NCBI GenBank assembly: GCA_022450155.1
Contig: JAKUQR010000012.1
Location: 38,513 to 102,512 of the forward strand
Length of the DNA: 64,000 bases
Direction of reading: 5' to 3'
Source: Gammaproteobacteria bacterium
Lineage (GTDB): Bacteria > Pseudomonadota > Gammaproteobacteria > Arenicellales > UBA868
The position numbers were made by a program, and so were the translations under genes. The notes beneath the pieces were generated by a model. That model ran no database searches and was not told the origin of the DNA. It saw nothing but the letters and a program-made list of their open reading frames with translations. Numbering within the stretch: the first letter of the stretch is position 1; every line of letters starts with the position of its first letter. This document shows, one piece after another, positions 9,334-16,980 of this stretch.

Positions 9334-10830
9334 ATGCGGCGGTTAAGTCTACTGCTGGGAGGGGTTATCGTGCTTGTCGCGATTGCCTACGGCTACTCTC
9401 GCCTGAACACAGGCCAGAGTGCTGCGTCCTATCGTCTGGAGACAGTTGAACGGGGCACCATCGAAAAGACCATCTCTTCGACTGGTCGAGTGAAGCCTGT
9501 CATGACCGTCGACATCGGCTCCCAGGTTTCTGGTCAGATCTCAGAAGTGCTGGTGGACTTCAATTCGAAAGTCATGGCCGGTGAAGTCATTGCCAAGATA
9601 GACGCTGCACCCTTTGAAGCCAGAGTTCAGGTGGCTCGAGCCGATCTTGCTTTTGCTGAGGCAAATATTGACATGCAGACCGCAGCGTTGGAGGAACTGC
9701 AGGCCGAGCTCTTGGGATCACAAGCGATTCTGGCCGAGCTTGCCGAAGACCTCGAAAGGCAGCAGTCGCTTTTTGAACGTAAGGTCATCCCCGAGAGTAC
9801 AGTGGATCATGCGGTGGCACGTCACGTTCAGGCGATGGCAAAGGTAGCCAGCATACAGGCCCGGATGAAGAAGCAGCAGGCACAGATACGAACAGCCCAC
9901 GCCAACGTCGCGTCGCACGGCGGCAAGCTGCTCCAGGCGGAACTGGAACTGGAACACACGCTGATCAGATCACCGGTTGATGGCATTGTGATCAACCGGG
10001 CAGCGGATACGGGTCAGACGGTGGCTGCCAGTCTACAGGCACCAGTCCTGTTTACCCTGGCCCAGGACCTGCGCCAGATTCATCTGGAAGTCAGTGTCGA
10101 TGAGGCAGACATCGGCGGTATCACCGAAGGGCAGCAGGCACGGTTTTCAGTCGATGCCTATCCAGACCGGGTCTCCAAAGGAGAGGTCGTGCAGATCCGC
10201 AAGCAGCCGATAGAGGTCTCAGGTGTTGTGACCTACGTGGTCATTGTCGGTACCCAGAACCTTGATCAGAGTCTGATGCCGGGTATGACAGCCAGTGTAG
10301 AGATTGTGCTGGGTGAACGACAAGATGCGCTTAAGGTGTCGTCACAGGCACTTCGATTTAAACCGCCTGGTTTCAAGCGCTTAGATTCCGGGGCGTCTGC
10401 TCGAGGCGGCGGCCGCGAGCGCATGCGGGCAATGATCAAAAACCTTTCGCAGAAACTTCAATTGAGTGAGGCCCAGCTGTCATCGGTTCAATCGATCTAC
10501 GCCGAGATGGGCCAGTCGATTAGGGGACTGCGGGAAGCCGGTATGGGTGGCGATGAATTCCGGGAAGCAATTCGCCAGCTCCGGGCCCAGGCCGCACAGC
10601 GGGTGGAGAAGCTGCTGGAAAGTGATCAGAAGAAACGCTACCGCTTGATGCGTGCCGAAGAAAAAAGTTCGAGTTACCGGCGGGCAAACGTCTGGGTACT
10701 CGATGGGGGTGAGCCTGTCGCGGTGGGTATTACGGTTGGCATTTCTGACAGTACCCATACGGAGATTGTCCGCGGTGATATTGCTCAAGGTGCACAGGTC
10801 ATCGTTGGCCTATCATCGGATGGTTCCTGA
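9334..10830 (+). CDS. MacA-family periplasmic adaptor with an embedded LTxxQ-like helical insert
   Basis: A 498-residue periplasmic adaptor for a tripartite ABC exporter. An N-terminal membrane anchor (about residues 4-22) is followed by a split lipoyl domain (GRVKPVMTVDIGSQVSGQI ... DGIVINRAADTGQTV), a long coiled-coil hairpin, beta-barrel and membrane-proximal domains. The ATG at 9334 is favoured over 9319 because GAGGA lies 8 bp upstream. Unusually, roughly residues 355-446 form a charged helical insert (LQLSEAQLSSVQSIY ... RQLRAQAAQRVEKLLESDQ) recalling Spy/CpxP LTxxQ helices. It is the first gene of a three-gene operon with the ATPase and permease. Confidence 0.9.
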   Translation: MRRLSLLLGGVIVLVAIAYGYSRLNTGQSAASYRLETVERGTIEKTISSTGRVKPVMTVDIGSQVSGQISEVLVDFNSKVMAGEVIAKIDAAPFEARVQVARADLAFAEANIDMQTAALEELQAELLGSQAILAELAEDLERQQSLFERKVIPESTVDHAVARHVQAMAKVASIQARMKKQQAQIRTAHANVASHGGKLLQAELELEHTLIRSPVDGIVINRAADTGQTVAASLQAPVLFTLAQDLRQIHLEVSVDEADIGGITEGQQARFSVDAYPDRVSKGEVVQIRKQPIEVSGVVTYVVIVGTQNLDQSLMPGMTASVEIVLGERQDALKVSSQALRFKPPGFKRLDSGASARGGGRERMRAMIKNLSQKLQLSEAQLSSVQSIYAEMGQSIRGLREAGMGGDEFREAIRQLRAQAAQRVEKLLESDQKKRYRLMRAEEKSSSYRRANVWVLDGGEPVAVGITVGISDSTHTEIVRGDIAQGAQVIVGLSSDGS

Positions 10831-10833
10831 GTA

Positions 10834-11589
10834 ATGGATCCTGCTATGCAACCCGTTGTCATCCAGACCCAGGGTTTGTGTCGGGATTTTTCAGTGGGGG
10901 CTCACGTCGTACATGCCTTGCGCGATGTAGACCTGCGCATCCATCGAGGCGAATTTATCGCGATCATGGGACCGTCGGGATCAGGCAAGTCCACCTGTAT
11001 GCACGTGCTGGGGTGCCTGGATACGCCAACAGCGGGCAAATACCTGCTCGACGGCGAGGCTGTTTCGGAATTCCAGCCTGACGACCTGGCCCGCATACGT
11101 CGAAACAAGATCGGGTTTGTTTTCCAGTCATTCAATCTCATGGCCGATGCCAGTGCCCAGGCCAATGTCGAATTGCCGCTGTTATATAGGGGAGACCCAC
11201 GCGCTGTGCGTTCAGAAAAGGCTAAAAGCGCACTGGGAAGAGTTGGACTTTCCGATCGCATGCACCATCGGCCGACGCAGCTTTCAGGTGGTCAGATGCA
11301 GCGGGTGGCGATCGCACGGGCAATCGTCAATCAACCGGATATCGTGCTGGCCGACGAACCTACCGGGGCGCTGGATTCGGTGACCGGTCGCGAGATCCTG
11401 GACTTGCTCAAGGAGCTGAATGGTCAGGGTATGACCGTAATTGTGGTTACGCACGAGACGGAGGTGGCCGGGTACGCAGAGCGGGTGCTGAAGTTTCGGG
11501 ATGGTCGGCTGTTGGGTGAAAACCAAGTGGTAGAAAAGGTCAGTAGCCCTTCGACCCCGACAGCGGATACAAGAGCATCGACGCAATGA
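10834..11589 (+). CDS. MacB/LolD-type ABC transporter ATP-binding protein
   Basis: A 251-residue ATPase with Walker A GPSGSGKST, the Q-loop region FVFQSFNLM, signature LSGGQMQRVAIARAI, Walker B DIVLADEPTGALD and the VTHE switch. It belongs to the MacB/LolD/FtsE group that powers mechanotransmission permeases. It starts 3 bp after the adaptor gene and overlaps the permease start by 4 bp, so the three are one operon. In E. coli MacB this domain is fused to the permease; here it is a separate polypeptide. Confidence 0.93.
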   Translation: MDPAMQPVVIQTQGLCRDFSVGAHVVHALRDVDLRIHRGEFIAIMGPSGSGKSTCMHVLGCLDTPTAGKYLLDGEAVSEFQPDDLARIRRNKIGFVFQSFNLMADASAQANVELPLLYRGDPRAVRSEKAKSALGRVGLSDRMHHRPTQLSGGQMQRVAIARAIVNQPDIVLADEPTGALDSVTGREILDLLKELNGQGMTVIVVTHETEVAGYAERVLKFRDGRLLGENQVVEKVSSPSTPTADTRASTQ

Positions 11590-12818
11590 CGCTTTGGAAT
11601 TGCCTTCAGGCTGCGCTGGCTTCGTTACGCGCCAACAAGCTCAGAACCGGGCTGACAACGCTGGGCATTATCATTGGCGTGGCGGCGGTCATTGCGATGG
11701 TCGGCGTCGGCAAGGGTGCTGAGAAACGGATCCAGGAAGCGATTCAGGGCCTGGGTGAAAACGTTCTGTTCGTGCGCAACGGGACCAGTGTGTCCGGCGG
11801 GGTGCGAGGGGGTGCCAACAGCAAAGTGTCCCTGACAGAGGCTGATGCCGCTGCCATCGAGGATCAGGCCCCTTCGGTGGCGATAGCTGCGCCTACGGTC
11901 CGGTCTACCGGTCAGGTGATTTCCGGAAATCTAAACTGGTTTACGACGATATTCGGTGTTGGAGACGATTACCTTCGGGCCCGCGACTGGGTCATAGACC
12001 GAGGGCGTACGTTTAATCCTCAGGAAGAGCGAGCGTCAGCGAAAGTGGCGATTATCGGAGAGACCATCGTTGAACAGTTGTTCGGCGGACAGGATCCCAC
12101 GGGTGAAATTGTCCGTATCCAGAGAATCCCGTTTCGCGTAATCGGGGTCACCCGAGCCAAGGGTCAGTCTTCATGGGGTCGCGACCACGACGATGTGGTA
12201 TTTGTGCCCCTGTCAACCGCCAAGTCACGCATGAATGTCGGTGAGCGGTACCGCAGTCGGTACGTGCGTGACATTACTGTCAAAGCGCGCTCGAGCGATG
12301 TACTGGAGGCGGCTGAGCAGGAGATCAATGATCTTCTACGACAGCGTCACCGGATTCGCCCGGGTCAGCCGGACGATTTTTATGTACGGAATATCGCCCA
12401 GTTCCTCGAAGCCAGAGCCAAGTCGGAGCGGACAATGTCGCTGCTGCTTGCGGCGGTCGCAGGAATCTCCCTGCTGGTGGGAGGGATTGGAATCATGAAT
12501 ATTATGCTGGTCTCGGTGACCGAGCGCACCCGCGAGGTGGGTTTGAGAATGGCCGTCGGGGCCCGCAGTCGTGACATCCTGCTTCAATTTGTGACCGAGG
12601 CCGTTGTGGTGTCCTTGATCGGGGGAGTTGTTGGTGTGGTGCTGGGATTTGGGGGTTCCCTGGCCGCGGCTAGAATTGCCGGCTGGCCGGTGATCACCTC
12701 ACCTTTGTCTGCGGTGATTGCCATGGGATTTGCGGCCGTGGTCGGCATATTTTTTGGCTATTATCCTGCACTCAAAGCGTCCCGGCTCGATCCTATCGCA
12801 GCACTTCGCCACGAGTAA
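11586..12818 (+). CDS. MacB/FtsX-type ABC transporter permease
   Basis: A 410-residue permease with one N-terminal helix (LTTLGIIIGVAAVIAMVGVG), a large periplasmic MacB_PCD domain and three C-terminal helices of the FtsX domain (LLVGGIGIMNIMLVSVTERT ... EVGLRMAVGA). With the preceding ATPase and adaptor it would form a MacAB-like pump exporting peptides, siderophores, lipoproteins or macrolides through an outer-membrane channel not encoded here. Confidence 0.93.
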   Translation: MTLWNCLQAALASLRANKLRTGLTTLGIIIGVAAVIAMVGVGKGAEKRIQEAIQGLGENVLFVRNGTSVSGGVRGGANSKVSLTEADAAAIEDQAPSVAIAAPTVRSTGQVISGNLNWFTTIFGVGDDYLRARDWVIDRGRTFNPQEERASAKVAIIGETIVEQLFGGQDPTGEIVRIQRIPFRVIGVTRAKGQSSWGRDHDDVVFVPLSTAKSRMNVGERYRSRYVRDITVKARSSDVLEAAEQEINDLLRQRHRIRPGQPDDFYVRNIAQFLEARAKSERTMSLLLAAVAGISLLVGGIGIMNIMLVSVTERTREVGLRMAVGARSRDILLQFVTEAVVVSLIGGVVGVVLGFGGSLAAARIAGWPVITSPLSAVIAMGFAAVVGIFFGYYPALKASRLDPIAALRHE

Positions 12819-12852
12819 ACTCGGTTCAGAACATCCCGTCTAATGCTATGCG

Positions 12853-12881
12853 TTGACCTGAAGCGTGTCGTGGGCTGCAAT
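12853..12881 (+). promoter_or_regulatory. Candidate sigma-70 promoter before the amidinotransferase-like gene
   Basis: TTGACC (12853-12858) and TGCAAT (12876-12881) are separated by 17 bp in the 122-bp gap upstream of the gene at 12941. The -10 match is only moderate, so this is tentative. Confidence 0.3.
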
Positions 12882-12940
12882 AGACAATCAGGTCGGGTGA
12901 GTCAGATCCTGACTTGAGCTTAAACTGATCTGGAGTACAG

Positions 12941-13936
12941 ATGATGAACCAGGAAAATCCTAGTTTTGGTGCCTATACGGATTACGGCGCATTGCGCGGC
13001 GCGATAGTCGGCAGTGCCGATGGTCTGAGCTTGCCACCGTTCAATCCGACCCTGTACCACTACAACGAGGAAGTTCAGACCGCACTGAAAGCCTGTGGTG
13101 ATCAACCCCTGGATATCCGAAAGGCGATGCCGGAGCGCTGGGAAAAAACAGCAGAACAACTCGATAACCTTGCGGCCCTGTATGAGGCCAATGGCGTCAA
13201 GGTCTACCGGCCCAGACCCTATACAGCCGAGGAAAGGGGCTACCTTGCAGATCTGCAGCCAGGTGCGTCGCTGTTATACCCGGCTGATCCGGTGTATACC
13301 GTGGGCACACACTATATTGAAGTGAATATCCGGCGGGCCTATCGCCGAAAAGAAGTGTTTCCGTTGCGTGATACGGTGGCGCCGCTGATCGACGACGGTG
13401 CAGACACTCATTATGCCGTGATGCCTCCAGCGCAACCTTTTGCACCGTCCAGCGGTGGTCCCGGGCCCTATCTGGAAGGCGGCGACATCATCTGCTACAA
13501 CAACCATCTTTTCGTTGGCGAATCCGATATCGCGACAAATCGAGCCGGTACGCGCTGGCTTGAGCACTACATCGGTCCTTTTGGCTACCAGGTGCATCCG
13601 ATGCCGATGAAAGGTGACTTCCTTCACTTGCTGGGCATCATGGTGTTAGTTCGGGAAGGATTACTGCTTCTGCATCGCGACGATCTTGACTGTGAGCTGC
13701 CTGAGATTCTTGCCGACTGGGAAGTTATTGAAGTGAACGAATCGGAAGCACGGGCCTACGCGACGGTCGGTGTGAGTCTGGATGATTCACGATACATCAT
13801 GCCTTCCGGGCTGAGTCGGATAGCCAACGAGCTGTCCCGGCGCGGGGTGGAACCGATCGAGATCGACTATGACCACGTCAGTTACTGGGGCGGTTGCGTG
13901 TCCTGTTCCACTCATGCTGTGTCTCGCGACCCTTGA
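12941..13936 (+). CDS. Amidinotransferase / dimethylarginine-hydrolase superfamily enzyme
   Basis: A 331-residue protein of the guanidine-modifying pentein superfamily (glycine amidinotransferase, DDAH, arginine deiminase). Recognisable elements are LEGGDIICYNNHLFVGES (strand with the conserved Glu-Gly-Gly-Asp), the His region MKGDFLHLLGIM, and the C-terminal GGCVSCSTHAVSRDP carrying candidate nucleophile cysteines. The family uses a Cys nucleophile to form a thiouronium or amidino intermediate from a guanidino substrate. The substrate is unknown. The neighbouring M20 amidohydrolase and HyuAB suggest a role in degrading a guanidino or ureido compound, which is inference. Confidence 0.8.
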   Translation: MMNQENPSFGAYTDYGALRGAIVGSADGLSLPPFNPTLYHYNEEVQTALKACGDQPLDIRKAMPERWEKTAEQLDNLAALYEANGVKVYRPRPYTAEERGYLADLQPGASLLYPADPVYTVGTHYIEVNIRRAYRRKEVFPLRDTVAPLIDDGADTHYAVMPPAQPFAPSSGGPGPYLEGGDIICYNNHLFVGESDIATNRAGTRWLEHYIGPFGYQVHPMPMKGDFLHLLGIMVLVREGLLLLHRDDLDCELPEILADWEVIEVNESEARAYATVGVSLDDSRYIMPSGLSRIANELSRRGVEPIEIDYDHVSYWGGCVSCSTHAVSRDP

Positions 13937-13945
13937 AGATCGTCA

Positions 13946-15250
13946 GTGAGCGGTAGTCTGCCAGGTCAGCTGGACAGCGAGCTGTCCAGCCGGATTCTTG
14001 ACGCGGTAGCCGCGGGATTTGAATCCCAACTCGGTTTTACGATGGATCTTATGCGGCAGCCTTCTGTGCGGGGCCAGGAGGAAAGCGCCCAGGCGCTGGT
14101 GTACACGGCGCTTGAAACCCGCGGCTATCAGACGGATCGCTGGGCCATCGATATCGGTGAAATCGAAGCGCACCCGGGTTTTTCCCCGGTCAAGGTCGAT
14201 TACAGCAACGCAGTCAATGTCGTGGGTACACACACTCCCGCACAGAATCTCGGCCGGTCGTTGATTCTCAATGGTCATATCGACGTGGTACCGACCGGGC
14301 CGCTGGACATGTGGACACGTCCCCCATTCGACCCGTCGATAGATGGTGACTGGCTCTACGGGCGGGGCGGCGCCGACATGAAAGCCGGATTGTGCGCAAA
14401 TATCTTTGCCCTGGACGCACTGCGCAACCTCGACCTGCAACCTTCGGCTGATGTGTTCCTGCAGTCTGTGACCGAAGAGGAATGTACCGGTAACGGTGCC
14501 TTGTCCGCGCTGGTCCGTGGCTACCGCGCCGATGCGGCACTGATTCCTGAACCGGAAGAGGATATGCTGGTGCGGGCAAATGTGGGTGTTATCTGGTTTC
14601 AGGTGCACGTCCGTGGGCGTCCTGTGCATGTTCGCGAAGCAGGTCAGGGCGCGAACGCTATCGAGGCTGCTTACCGATTGATCGGTTCGCTGAAAAAGCT
14701 CGAGGCAAAATGGAATGCCCGTCGAGCAGATATTAAGTACTTCGAAGACCTGGATCACCCGATCAATTTCAATGTCGGAAAGATTGCAGGCGGCGACTGG
14801 GCATCCTCCGTTCCGGCCTGGTGCACGTTGGATATCCGTGCGGCCATCTATCCGGGCGTCAACCCGCGGGACGCGGCCCGTGAAATTGAAGCATGCCTGC
14901 AGTCCAGCAGCCGCGAGGACCCGTTTTTGTCTGACAACCCACCGACGGTCGAATACAACGGTTTTTTCAGCCGCGGTTACGTACTGGAGGAAGGCAGCGA
15001 CGCGGAGAAAGTACTGTCCCAAGCGCATGCCGTGAGTTTTGGCAGTTCACTGGAATCGTTTGTCACACCGGGCTATCTGGACGGACGGGTTTTCGTTCTG
15101 TACGACGACTGTCCCTGCCTGGTTTACGGGCCGGTATCAAAAGACATCCACGCGTTCGACGAGCGCGTCAGCCTCGCTTCGGTACAGCGTATCACCGGCA
15201 CCATCGCGTTGTTCATTGCCAACTGGTGCGGGCTGGAAAAGCTGCGCTGA
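13946..15250 (+). CDS. M20-family metallo-amidohydrolase (ArgE/DapE-like)
   Basis: A 434-residue di-zinc amidohydrolase of the acetylornithine deacetylase / succinyl-diaminopimelate desuccinylase family. Metal ligands and catalytic residues are visible in order: LNGHIDVVPTGP (His, Asp), GRGGADMKAG (bridging Asp), TEEECTGNGAL (Glu pair), IPEPEEDM and the C-terminal KDIHAFDERVSL His. A dimerisation domain lies between about residues 200 and 320. The start is a GTG at 13946, 9 bp after the previous gene, so the two are co-transcribed. The bond cleaved is an N-acyl or N-carbamoyl amide; the exact substrate cannot be read. Confidence 0.9.
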   Translation: MSGSLPGQLDSELSSRILDAVAAGFESQLGFTMDLMRQPSVRGQEESAQALVYTALETRGYQTDRWAIDIGEIEAHPGFSPVKVDYSNAVNVVGTHTPAQNLGRSLILNGHIDVVPTGPLDMWTRPPFDPSIDGDWLYGRGGADMKAGLCANIFALDALRNLDLQPSADVFLQSVTEEECTGNGALSALVRGYRADAALIPEPEEDMLVRANVGVIWFQVHVRGRPVHVREAGQGANAIEAAYRLIGSLKKLEAKWNARRADIKYFEDLDHPINFNVGKIAGGDWASSVPAWCTLDIRAAIYPGVNPRDAAREIEACLQSSSREDPFLSDNPPTVEYNGFFSRGYVLEEGSDAEKVLSQAHAVSFGSSLESFVTPGYLDGRVFVLYDDCPCLVYGPVSKDIHAFDERVSLASVQRITGTIALFIANWCGLEKLR

Positions 15251-15303
15251 AGATTCGGTTGCGGTCGACAGCTGCAAACTATGCTCGATCGATGCCGAAT
15301 CTG

Positions 15304-16980
15304 CTATGAACGATCTTCGGTTCCGTAGTGCCGCGCCAGGTAATCGTCGCTGAACTTGCCTGTTTCACGATCAGCGCGCAGAGAGTCGGCAGTCCTTTCA
15401 GAAGGAGGCCCATAACCACCGGCCCCGGGTGTTTCGATCACGATGGCAGAGTCGCGTGGCACCTTGACGGCGTTTGGTTTGTTGTCCAGCCGTGTGGTTT
15501 TGTCTGGTGAGCGCAAAAGAAACCGTCCGGCGCCACCGGCGCCACCGCCAAACAGCCCCCAGGGCTGGTGACGAAAGCGTTCGCCGGCACCGTTAAAAAT
15601 ACAGTTGTCATGGCGCGGTGTGATGACCCGCCGCAGTCCCATTCCGCCACGGTATTTGCCGGCCCCGGCTGAGTCTTCAACGAGGCTGTACTCATCGACC
15701 ACAAGCGGATATTCCATTTCGATGGCTTCAATCGGCAGGTTGGATGTGTTGGTGATGTGCACCTGAACACCGTCTTTTCCGTCTTTGGTCGGTCTTGCCC
15801 CCATACCTCCGCCGAGGGTTTCCAAATACAGGTACGACTGACCCGTCCTGGGGTCTGTCCCGGAGAACACTGCCGTTGTATTGGCACCGTTCGCTGCAGC
15901 AATGACCCGTTCCGGGAAGGCGACGGACAGTGCGCCGAGAACCACGTCAATGATTCTCTGGCAGGTGTTGGCGCGGGCCGCAACCGGTGCCGGAAAGGTG
16001 CAGTTGACCAGAGTGCTGCGCGGGGCCAGGATCTTTACTGAATCGAGCACACCCTGATTGTTGGGCACGTCAGGATCCAGCAGAGCCTTGAGCGAGTAGC
16101 AGACCGCGGCCTGTGTCGCGTTCAGGGTCACGTTGATATTGCCGGCGACCTGTGCACAGGTGCCTTCAAAGTCAAACGTGATCTCACGACCGCTTACCGT
16201 GATCATCAGTTCTATAGGCAGGTCCAGGGCATCGATGCCATCGCCATCCATCATGTCGGCAAAATGATAGTCTCCGTCCGGAATGGTCTCGATGCTGTCG
16301 CCCATTCGTTTTCGGGTCCGGTCGATAATATCGCTGAACGCAGTGTTGATCTGTTCCGTGCCGTGGTCGGCAACGACTTCCTGCAGACGGCGTTCACCCA
16401 GGCGACAGGCCGAGATCTGGGCGAAGTAGTCTCCCCGCCGTTCTTTGGGGACCCGCACGTTGAGCAGCATCAAATCAAACAGATCCTGCTGCAGTTCGCC
16501 GTTGCGAAACAGGCGAACAACGGGTATTCGAAGTCCTTCTTGATAGATTTCAGACATACCGCCGGCCATGCTGCCAGGGGCCATCCCACCGATATCTGCG
16601 TGGTGTGCGATGTTACAGATAAAACCGAAGATTTCGTCGTCAATGTAAACCGGCATCGCGAGATTGACATCGGGCAGATGTGTGCCGCCTGCTGCATGCG
16701 GATCGTTGGCCACAAACAGGTCACCGGGTTGAATGTCATTGCCGAATTTATCGAGCAGTGCTTGCATCAGGCCATGCATGGACGCGATATGAATCGGCAG
16801 GGATTCGACCGCCTGCACCACCAGTCGACCGGAACGGTCCATGATTGCAGTCGAGTGATCGTGGCGCTCCTTAATGTTGGTTGAATACGCCGACTTCATC
16901 AGCGCGACATAGGTCTCGTCTGTAATCGAACGCAGGGCGTTCGATATGATCTCCAGACTGATGGGGTCGAGTCGGATCAA
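15304..16980 (-). CDS. Hydantoinase B / oxoprolinase-family beta subunit (HyuB)
   Basis: A 558-residue HyuB-type protein. It opens with LDPISLEIISNALRSITDE and contains the family segments HDHSTAIMDRSGRLV, GDLFVANDPHAAGGTHLPDV and the C-terminal GGGAGGAGRFLL and ETPGAGGYGPP blocks. With HyuA it forms an ATP-dependent enzyme hydrolysing cyclic amides such as hydantoins or 5-oxoproline, or carboxylating ketones in the related acetone/acetophenone carboxylases. The start is a TTG at 16980 overlapping the hyuA stop, which implies translational coupling. It converges on the M20 gene with a 53-bp gap. Confidence 0.92.
   Translation of the reverse strand: MIRLDPISLEIISNALRSITDETYVALMKSAYSTNIKERHDHSTAIMDRSGRLVVQAVESLPIHIASMHGLMQALLDKFGNDIQPGDLFVANDPHAAGGTHLPDVNLAMPVYIDDEIFGFICNIAHHADIGGMAPGSMAGGMSEIYQEGLRIPVVRLFRNGELQQDLFDLMLLNVRVPKERRGDYFAQISACRLGERRLQEVVADHGTEQINTAFSDIIDRTRKRMGDSIETIPDGDYHFADMMDGDGIDALDLPIELMITVSGREITFDFEGTCAQVAGNINVTLNATQAAVCYSLKALLDPDVPNNQGVLDSVKILAPRSTLVNCTFPAPVAARANTCQRIIDVVLGALSVAFPERVIAAANGANTTAVFSGTDPRTGQSYLYLETLGGGMGARPTKDGKDGVQVHITNTSNLPIEAIEMEYPLVVDEYSLVEDSAGAGKYRGGMGLRRVITPRHDNCIFNGAGERFRHQPWGLFGGGAGGAGRFLLRSPDKTTRLDNKPNAVKVPRDSAIVIETPGAGGYGPPSERTADSLRADRETGKFSDDYLARHYGTEDRS

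Noticed and set aside
13943..15028. 361-codon minus-strand open frame opposite the M20 amidohydrolase
   Set aside because: It is an antisense shadow. The plus frame has all M20 catalytic motifs, while this frame shows no recognisable domain and no ribosome site.
16264..16884. 206-codon plus-strand frame inside hyuB
   Set aside because: Antisense shadow; the minus-strand HyuB motifs cover the same bases.
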